Origin: Beroe forskalii
Taxonomy: Eukaryota; Ctenophora; Nuda; Beroida; Beroidae
Reading direction: 5' to 3'
Length of the DNA: 64,000 nucleotides
Assembly (NCBI GenBank): GCA_011033025.1
Contig: WFMF01000266.1
Coordinates: forward strand, 62,001 to 126,000
The translations under genes were made by a program, and so were the position numbers. Of this stretch, positions 56,589-64,000 are shown piece by piece (positions within the stretch are counted from its first letter, which is position 1; every line of letters begins with the position of its first letter). Below the pieces are notes generated by a model that worked only from the letters and a program-made list of their open reading frames with translations, did no database searches and was not told the DNA's origin.

Positions 56589-56935
56589 GTCATAGCGAAT
56601 TGGAAAAGTCGTCATTGTCGACAGACGACAGTGGTGATTGCCTGACAATGGATGAAGATAGTCATTATCAATCCATTGTCGACGCAATGAATTCCTTGTC
56701 AACCATTTGGTGGCAATGCAGGATCCATTGTCGACTTGGACAATGGACATTGACTCCACTGTCGACAATGGCGATTCATTATCACCCGTTAGGTCTTATC
56801 ACCATTGTTGACAATGAATCACCTTTGTCAGTTTGTCGACAACGATTCATTGATACCAATGATGATATCGAATAGTTTGTCGACAATGAATCGCCATTGT
56901 CGACAATAAGACCATTGTCGCCATTTGACAACAAT
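56589..56935. repeat. Cluster of GTCGAC-centred palindromes, unit B
   Basis: Counterpart of 45300-45672. More repeats keep the full CATTGTCGAC form here than in unit A. Confidence 0.7.
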
Positions 56936-56952
56936 GATGATCGCCATTCGTA

Positions 56953-57222
56953 TGTGTTCTCATTGGTCGAAAGGCATGACTTCGGAAAGAGAGTAAGGAG
57001 GACTGGACAAAGATTATAAACGGACCATTGCTTCCTTAAGAAGCATTGCCTTGAGGCCCCTGTTCGTCTCTCTTGAAGATCCAGATAATGAAGCCTCCAG
57101 AATCCATATTTCAAAAGAGACAAGCTAGAGTTTTCCTGAAGAAAAACTTCCATACAGGGGCCATGGGGCAATGTTTGGTTCTTACTTCTTTCTACCTGTC
57201 CTTTCGACCAATGAACACACAT
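56953..57222. mobile_element. Small stem-loop MITE, unit B copy
   Basis: Counterpart of 45770-46012; ends gttctcattggtcgaaagg and cctttcgaccaatgaacac are nearly perfect inverted repeats. Confidence 0.65.
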
Positions 57223-57835
57223 GCCAGACGCCAGTCACCTTACATAGTTGTACGTGATGTCCTGGTACTACGTTCGCTTATGGTAACTAAGCCAAAATTT
57301 CTACACGGCAGGAAAAAAATATACACCCTATCGCATTGCCGGATTTTAGTTTGTCCAAATAAGATCGCAAAAAGATCGCGAGAAGATCGGAAAAAGACAC
57401 AAAAAAGATCGGCGAAAGATCGACAAAAAAGATCGGTGGACAATGACAGCGCGTTACATAAACGTGACGCGCGCACTGCATCCATCCTGAAACGCTCAAA
57501 GCAAGACATAGTGGCGCGCAAAACATGTCACGTGACTTTGAACTCAGAGTTTTAGAACGATTCACGTGCACTGTTGACGCGCCGCGCACTTTGTGCCATT
57601 CATTTCTTTGTGCTACGTTTTGTTCTAAAGTGAGGTTGTGCGACGTGCGTTTGTTATTTCAAGAAAAATATAAAGTTGAATTGAATGACGAATGTATCGA
57701 CTACTTCAGCTTCAGTGCTATAGATTCCTACTTCCTGTCTAGTGTCTCTTTAATTGTACCAAATTCTTTGAACTAGAACTGCTGAACTGAACGAGGATTG
57801 ATGTCAATCGGACTTATGAGTGGTGTCGTGTCAGC

Positions 57836-58830
57836 CGTAGACCAGAGAGCGTCAGCCGGAGAAGTGTGGAGTCAGTCAGAGGATTGACAATAGTTAACAG
57901 AAGGGTGGTGACAGCCGAAGAAAAGTGGTGTCAGCCGAGGAAGAGTGATGTCTCTCAGAGAAGAGTGGTTTCAATCGAAAAAGAGTGGTTTCAGCCGAGG
58001 AAGAGAGGTGACCGCCGAGGAAGAACAGTTTCAGCCGAGGAATAGTTATGTCTGCCAGAGAAGAGCGATGTCTGTCAGAGAAGAGTGGTGTCAGTCAGAG
58101 GAATGAAAATAGAAGGGTGGTGACAGCCGAAGAAGAGTGGTATCAGTCAGAGAAGAGTGAGGTCTGTCGGAGAAGAGTGGAGTCAGCCGAGGAAGAGAGG
58201 TGTCAGCCGAAGAAGAGTGATGTCTGTCAGAGAAAAGTGGTGTCAATCGCAAAAGAGTGGTGTCAGCCGAGGAAGAGAGGTGACCGCCGAGGAAGAACAG
58301 TTTCAGCCGAGGAATAGTTATGTCTGCCAGAGAAGAGCGATGTCTGTCAGAGAAGAGTGGTGTCAGTCAGAGGAATGAAAATAGAAGGGTGGTGACAGCC
58401 GAAGAAGAGTGGTGTCAGTCAGAGAAGAGTGGTGTCTGTCGGAGAAGAGAGAAGTCAGCCGAGGAAGAGAGGTGTCAGCCGAGGAAGAGTGATGTCTGTC
58501 AGAGAAAAGTGGTGTCAATCGCAAAAGAGTGGTGACAGCCAAGGAAGAGAGGTGTCAGCCGAAGAAGAGTGATGTCTGTCAGAGAAGAGTGGTGTCAATC
58601 GAGAAAGAGTGGTGTCAGCCGATGAAGAGAGGTGACCGCCGAGGAAGAACAGTTTCAGCCGAGGAATAGTTATGTCTGTCAGAGAAGAGCGATGTCTGTC
58701 GGAGAAGAGTGGTGTCAGTTAAAGAGATTGAAAATAGAAGGGTGGTGACAGCCGAAGAAGAGTGGTGTCAGTCAGAGAAAAGTGGTGTCAGTCGTAGAAT
58801 CGAATAGTGGTGTCATTCAGCCGAGGCTAA
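57836..58830 (+). repeat. 20-bp minisatellite 1 (gtcagccgaagaagagtg type)
   Basis: About 50 variant 20-bp units (agtggtgtcagccgaggaag and relatives), organised in a higher-order repeat of about 270 bp that recurs from about 58030, 58300 and 58640. Purine-rich on the plus strand. Inside the element at 57322-60420. Confidence 0.88.
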
Positions 58831-59830
58831 GTGGTGTCAGGGAGGTAGTGAGGGGAAGAAGTGGGGCTTGAGGGGAAGTACTGAGGCGTGAGGGGAGGTA
58901 GTGAGGAATGAGGGGAAGTAGTGAGGGGAAGAAGTGGGGCTTGAGGGGAAGTAGTGAGGGGAAGTACTGAGGCGTGAGGGGAGGTAGTGAGGAATGAGTG
59001 AGGAATGAGGGGATGTAGTGAGGAATGAGAGGATGTAGTGAGGAATGAGGGGAAGTAGTGACTAGTGAGGAATGAGGGGAAGTAGTGAGGAGTGAGGGGA
59101 GGTAGTGAGGAATGAGGGGAAGTAGTGAGGAGTGAGGTGTGAGGGGAAGTAGTGAGGAATGAGGGGATGTAGTGAGAAATGAGGAGTGAGGGGTGTAGTG
59201 AGGAATGAGGGGAGGTAGTGAGGGGAAGAAGTGGGGCTTGAGGGGAAGTTGTGAGAAATGAGGGGAAGTAGTGAGGAATGAGGGGAGGTAGTGAGGAATG
59301 AGGGGAAGTAGTGAGTCGTGAGGGGAATAGTGAGGAGTGAGGGGGACCGAGAAGCACGTGAAGAGTGAGTGGAAGTAGTTAGGAGAGAGGGGAAGGAGTG
59401 AGGAGTGTGGGGAAGGAGTGAGGAGTGAGGGGAAGTAGTGAGGGAGGTTGTGAGGAATGAAGGGAAGTAGTGAGGCGTGTGGGGGACTAGTGAGGAGTGA
59501 GGGGAAGTAGTGAGGAGTGAGGGGAAGTAGTGAGGAATGAGGGGATGTAGTGAGTAATGGGGGGTGTTGTGAGGAGTGAGGGGTGTAGTGAGGCGTGAGG
59601 GGAGGTAGTGAGGAGTGAGGGTAAGTAGTGACGAATGAGGGGAAGTAGTGAGTCGTGAGGGGAATAGTGAGGAGTGAGGGGGACCGAGAAGCACGTGAGG
59701 AGTGAGTGGAAGTAGTGAGGAGTGAGGGGAAGTAGTTAGGAGAGAGGGGAAGGAGTGAGGAGTGTGGGGAAGGAGTGAGGAGTGAGGGGAAGAAGTGAGA
59801 AGGTAGGGGTGAGGTGAGGCGGAGAAGGGA
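58831..59830 (+). repeat. 20-bp minisatellite 2 (aggggaagtagtgaggaatg type), purine-rich
   Basis: About 50 units of 20 bp, nearly free of C on the plus strand. The 361-residue Ser/Pro/His/Leu frame on the minus strand (58817-59902) is a translation of the repeat. A block of about 350 bp (59290-59420) recurs near 59650-59780. Confidence 0.9.
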
Positions 59831-60420
59831 TGGGAGTAGCTGAGCATTGAGGTGGGGGAAGTAGTAAAGCGATATGAAACAAATTCTAGATACAATTAAC
59901 AATTATTCCAAAACGGCTAGCAAATTTGTGTCATGAAAGTCGATCCTTTACATTAAGGCCTTGTTTTTTTGGACAGAAAATAACATTTTCGAACTAAAAG
60001 CCATGCGAAATTGCTTCAATGTGTCTATAAATCGATTTTAAGACGATTAAAATCAAATTTAAGTGTTTTAAATATTCACCATTCTCCGTCTTTTCTGGAA
60101 GATAAAAATAACCAAGACACTCAAAAACCGCCTTAGTCGACTTCTAGTTACCATAGGACTTTGAATACAACAATTTAAGATATGTTTTGCCAAAAAAATT
60201 TTCTCGAAATTTTCATGGATTTTCAGGAATTCAATCTTGCTAATCGCAATAGATCTTTTACCGATCTCGCTGCGATATTTTTCCGATCTTTCCACTGCAG
60301 ACTTTCACCGATCTTTCCGCGCACTATTTCCGTACTCTTTCAGATCTTTTTCCGATCTTTTACCTATCAAAACATGGACAAACTAAAATCTGCGTACGCG
60401 CCCAAATAAGACAGGGTGTA

Positions 60421-60817
60421 TAAACGTACGTGCGCGTAAATCATATCTGTACACAGAAATTCACATCGCGCCTTCCATAAATTCCTCTGACTCCGCAATT
60501 GTGTGACCGCCCCTAGACTTGGCTGCAACATATCATTTCGGAATTGTTGAAGCAGGAAAATGAACCATTTCGGGAAAGTACAATGAATGAATGGACAATC
60601 AGCTCAAACAAATCATACCACTAGACTTCAGTCATTAAATCATTCTTTAGCAATGATACTGTGTGCAAGTCTAACCATAAATACCAAGGAACGCGCACCT
60701 ACAGTGTCCAGTCTTTACAAATAATTTACAATCAATCGAAATTATAAAGATGCAGTTAGTGTATAAAGTAACTGATAAGATATCCTAGTGTCTTGATCTT
60801 ATTCTCAAGCTGTAAGT
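60421..60817. other. End of unit B and UQCRC2 3' UTR
   Basis: 60421-60745 matches unit A 46122-46455. From 60746 unique sequence begins, which must be the 3' untranslated region of UQCRC2 on the minus strand. Confidence 0.55.
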
Positions 60818-63607
60818 CTAAAGCTCTCTCTGAAGGGGCATGTGTTCGCCGTTTCCATACGACACGAGGACAGGCGCGGAGGAATTGATTTTCTTGGCCA
60901 TGTTAACAACTTCCTCAGAAGTGATGGAATCGATAGTGTCACAGATTTGTGTAGTTGAGACAGGTCCGTTGGAGAAGATGCTCTCTGTGGCTGTGTTGGC
61001 CATGATGCCAGCCCGGCTCTCTCGCTGAAACAGATTTAAAGTTAAAAAGTTACAACTTTAAAAAGAGTAATGAAATTGATTTGAAAATAAAAGGATATAT
61101 TATGTACTCTTCAGCTTTTCAGACTCATGAAAAGTACCAGAAAAACACCCACCTCGGCTATGACACTGAGTTTCAGCTTGTTTTTAGCAGCCTGGATTTC
61201 TTCATCAGTGGAGTCTTGTAGCCCTCGTACAACACCAATAGAAGACTTTAGGACATCTCCAATCTGAAGAGAATGTTGACGTTTAAATCATTACATGGCA
61301 TTACATGGCATTATCCTGCAGTGATTGTAGCTCTCAGCTAACGAACTCGAAGGTGACCGAAAGAACAAATTTAAAAACAAACAAAATAACCATACAATTA
61401 TACAAATTTACACCAAAAAGCACACTTCAGTACAAATATCCACCAAACAAAATCACACTTCAGTAAACCAATCTCGTCTCCATGAGCCGCTACGCTGAGT
61501 CCCCACATTCCTGAGTCAGAGTAACTGAGAGACACGGTATCCACGGAGAAGGGATGAGAGGTGTAGGGGGCGGCACTGCTGATCAGCTTACCGTGGTTAG
61601 ATCCTCGGTGTACGGCAGCTGGGCCTGCGAGATACATTATTACAGGGATGGTAGCATTCAGATCAATGAGGAGAAAATGTCATTTCAGCGACCCTACAAG
61701 ATACATTATTAGTGTAGTAAAACCGTGAGAAATAATGGGCCTGCGAGATACATCATTACAGGGAATGTAGGAAATACAGTACAAATTACAGGGAACATAG
61801 CATTCGAATCAAGGAACATGCATGTTATTTAGCTGCCTGGAAAGAGGATATCACACAGAATACCAGGGTGACCCCACTCACCTCCACCTAGCATGCTCCT
61901 AAGGAGGTCCATGACGAGTTGGTCCCGTGACCCTGCAGGAGCCCCCTCACAGACGTACAGGGCCCGAGTGTCAGCTCCCCCTGCCTCAATGTGGGAATCC
62001 CTCATCCCTGTCCAGGTGGAGGGGGTGGAAGAGGCGGAACCCCCCTCCAAAGACCACAAGTACTCGTCAGCTAGCTCACTCATCGTCTCAGAGTCCATGC
62101 CTGTCAGTAGGGTAGGCAGTTGAGAAAATATCGTATCATTTAAACGTCTTAAACTTCCTCCCTAAGTTGAGAGCAGTTAAGTTTTCATTTGAGAGTGGTT
62201 GGTTAAACAACGTTAGTCTACACAATCACAGAGTTATACATGCTCTGATTCTGAAAGGTACAACAGATGTACCTGATAATGTACAACTTCTTCTACTACT
62301 GAGTACTGTCAGTCTGTCACATACCTACTCCTACGACTGAAATGTTGTTGGAATCCTTGAAGTTAGCCGCCACAAAGTCAAGGACAGTATCTCGAGTGAT
62401 GGTGCCACAGTTAGCCTTATTGTAGAACAAAGACCTGCCCAGACCAGTGCCACGGTATGCCAACTGAAACGGTTATTGGTTGGGAAAATTTTAGTATCCA
62501 ATATTATGATGCCTCATGAAGGAAACGCGATCGAACCTAATCACACCATTGCGAGGACCACTACAACTCTGACCATGATGTCAGAGTCAGAATATCTGGT
62601 CAGATCTAAGTCCATCTGGACTCGGAGTGTAACATTCCTTACCCTGTGAGCCTCGTCCATAAGGAGAGTAGCGGGGTCGGAGAGACCAGCAGCGCCCTGA
62701 GCAGCTGCAGAAGCCTTAGCAGGCATCAGCTCGTGGTTGAAGAACTCCGGACAGATGATGTTCTGGGTGATGTGGTCCAAAACCCTGAGCGGTGAGCGAA
62801 ATGATAATTCAGCAAAATAACTTCCTTGGTTTTCTTTTTAATCTAATGTCTTATCTAAAGATGTGTATGGGTATACTAGAAACATAAAAATACTGCAAAT
62901 CGATTTTCTAATTCAAGGATTGACATGATAAGAGGCGGAAGAGACTAAACTGTGTAAAAGTGTATTAAGTATGATTGGAACCCCTTGGCAAACTCACAAG
63001 TCAGCCTTGTCTCTGGGGCAGGAAGCAGTGATGGATATCATTTCTCTGCCCAGGTTGAAGTCCACATTGGCTCCACACTGAATGGGCTCCCTGTGTCCTC
63101 CGATGTAGGTCCTCCTAGTGGTGCTGCCCAACCTGGGGTAAATAATACAGACATGAGTAACTTGGTTTAATTAAACAAAGAAGTTACTCAATTAGGTTGG
63201 TTAGTCGTCCCTCATAACTTGCTATTGTCTTCTCGGTTTGAACAGATCATTGCAGTGCAATTAATCAACGAGACTGTCTCATCAAAAACTCGAAAATGAT
63301 TTCTAGCTTGTTATCCAAGAGAATCAAAAGAATCTATAGATCCCAATTATAGATTCCACACGTCTTTCAGTTAATAGTTGCAATTAAGTTAACATCATGC
63401 GTTACTGATACTGATTTAAGTTTTTCTTGAAGCCAGGATCCTGCTCGAAGAAACTTACCAAGCATTCTTGATGACATTTAGAATTCCAGCGGTATCCCTG
63501 GTTTCTTGTCTCTTTCCAACTCCAAGATACACTCCGAGATGCACTATGGGAGAACTAGAGTCCACTGCTACAGTAGACACTCCATTCGATAGACGGACAC
63601 CAACAGC
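60818..63607 (-). CDS. UQCRC2: Cytochrome b-c1 complex subunit 2, mitochondrial (3' part)
   Basis: Core protein 2 of respiratory complex III, related to mitochondrial processing peptidase; matrix side of the inner membrane. Eight exons seen: 63607-63459, 63132-62998, 62784-62643, 62463-62325, 62100-61882, 61624-61469, 61256-61153 and 61024-60818. Visible: LSNGVSTVAVDSS, STTRRTYIGGHREPIQCGA, REMISITASCPRDKADLVLDHI, DEAHRLAYRGTGLGRSLFYNKANCGTI, SVVGVGMDSETM, MLGGGPAAVHRGSNHGKL, VSLSYSDSGMWGLSVAAHGDE, EIQAAKNKLKLSVIAE and IMANTATES. The order and spacing match the family to the natural C-terminus. The N-terminal exon(s) lie beyond 64000. The border of exons 6/7 is uncertain: canonical sites give DEI-DVLK, while the upstream acceptor at 61263 would give DEIGDVLK but needs a non-GT donor. 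Confidence 0.92.
62115..62185. mobile_element. Short remnant of a Penelope-like 3' tail in a UQCRC2 intron
   Basis: Contains atcgtatcatttaaacg followed by tcttaaacttc, matching the 3' tail of the element at 37979-39182 (tatcgtatcatttaaacg). A second, inverted match is at about 63748-63775 (gagcaagttaaaacg, tttaaatgatac). Confidence 0.5.
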
Positions 63608-64000
63608 CTGATAGGGCCATGAATGAGCAAATATTATCATAGCAAGCCCGTTGGGCCTGCTAGATACACTCTACATATTATTATACAACTGGGGTCAAGA
63701 GCAAGGATACAAAACTGGTGTCAAGGTTACTAAGTAGTGTCAAGTTTAGAGAGCAAGTTAAAACGTTTAAATGATACAGTGTCAAGTTTACACTGTAAAC
63801 TGTAAAAGCTGTCCAAACACCACACAAGCTTATTTTCTGACAATATTGCCATCTTAGCAGTACATAATTCACCACTATATCATTATATCAGTGGCTATCA
63901 TCACATTACACACGCAGATCAAATTTTAACTCATGATTATCATTTTATCAGTAATTGATCATATTAAAGTTAAATGGGTTCAACTAATGCCTGCATTTTT
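63608..64000. other. UQCRC2 intron with Helitron-type and Penelope-type remnants
   Basis: A Helitron-like hairpin (GCAAGCCC GTT GGGCCTGC) at 63645-63663 is followed by tagatacac, like the terminus at 17985. The inverted Penelope-like tail match sits at 63748-63775. No exon found up to the window edge. Confidence 0.45.

Larger units (their letters stand above)
57322..60420. mobile_element. Terminal-repeat element carrying two minisatellites, unit B only
   Basis: Inserted relative to unit A (empty site near 46116, aaatataaacgtacg). Inverted ends TACACCCT (57322-57329) and AGGGTGTA (60413-60420), a second inverted pair GATTTTAGTTTGTCCA (57342-57357 and complement at 60375-60390), and subterminal clusters of aaaagatcgg-type modules (57360-57435) mirrored at 60250-60365. 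Flanked by TA/TATA. The interior has 5'-UTR-like sequence (57440-57830), two 20-bp minisatellites and about 450 bp of unique sequence (59830-60240). No transposase seen. Confidence 0.72.
46585..60745 (+). repeat. Segmental duplication, unit B
   Basis: Right copy, same orientation as unit A. It has the EF-hand gene and all shared intergenic blocks. It lacks the two TAA-flanked MITEs, the Penelope-like element and the MULE of unit A, and carries instead a 3.7 kb inverted array (46989-50725), a 155-bp MITE (52661-52815) and a 3.1 kb element (57322-60420). The junction of the units, 46456-46584, is extremely AT-rich. Confidence 0.93.

Noticed and set aside
58817..59902. Long minus-strand frame, 361 residues, Ser/Pro/His/Leu-rich, and two overlapping frames
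   Set aside because: All frames of one strand are open because of a 20-bp minisatellite; no start context, domain or non-repeat part.

Overview
This is invertebrate metazoan nuclear DNA: AT-rich, with short coding exons, GT-AG introns and long intergenic stretches full of transposons. Several genes are recognisable animal housekeeping genes. The gene content does not fix the phylum. A cnidarian or other non-vertebrate animal is plausible, but this is inference.

Layout. 1-4.1 kb: two genes on the minus strand, an unidentified secreted protein (1026-2230) and a Rab GTPase of the Rab29/32/38 type (3328-4088). 4.6-16.5 kb: mobile DNA only, namely a TAA-flanked MITE, a 1.4 kb array of self-complementary hairpins, a decayed LINE and a Ty1/Copia retrotransposon with one long nearly intact frame. 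16.8-33 kb: five genes, all on the plus strand: CHMP5 (ESCRT-III), a GSTCD-like methyltransferase, THOC3 (mRNA export), MPDU1 (dolichol-sugar utilisation) and a six-finger C2H2 protein. The 4.5 kb first intron of CHMP5 is a nest of mobile elements: a long-arm foldback split by a Helitron, a LINE fragment, and a palindrome with a Penelope-like sequence signature. 33.1-60.7 kb: a head-to-tail segmental duplication (unit A about 33.15-46.46 kb, unit B about 46.58-60.74 kb). Each unit carries one copy of a single-exon four-EF-hand gene, and the two copies encode identical proteins. 60.8-63.6 kb: the 3' part of UQCRC2 (respiratory complex III core protein 2) on the minus strand, running off the right edge.

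The two duplicate units act as each other's empty-site control. Four insertions in unit A (two Harbinger-like MITEs, a Penelope-like element, a MULE) and at least two large ones in unit B (an inverted array of about 370-bp repeats with inverted termini, and a terminal-repeat element filled with 20-bp minisatellites) can be read directly as unit-specific events, most with target-site duplications.

Two unrelated genes, the secreted protein and the EF-hand gene, share an odd architecture: the last 15 or so codons, stop included, are the seed unit of a 44-49 bp minisatellite that continues into the 3' flank. The genes do not form one pathway; they are ordinary eukaryotic neighbours. The unusual content is structural: nested palindromes, terminal-codon minisatellites and transposons that carry tandem arrays.
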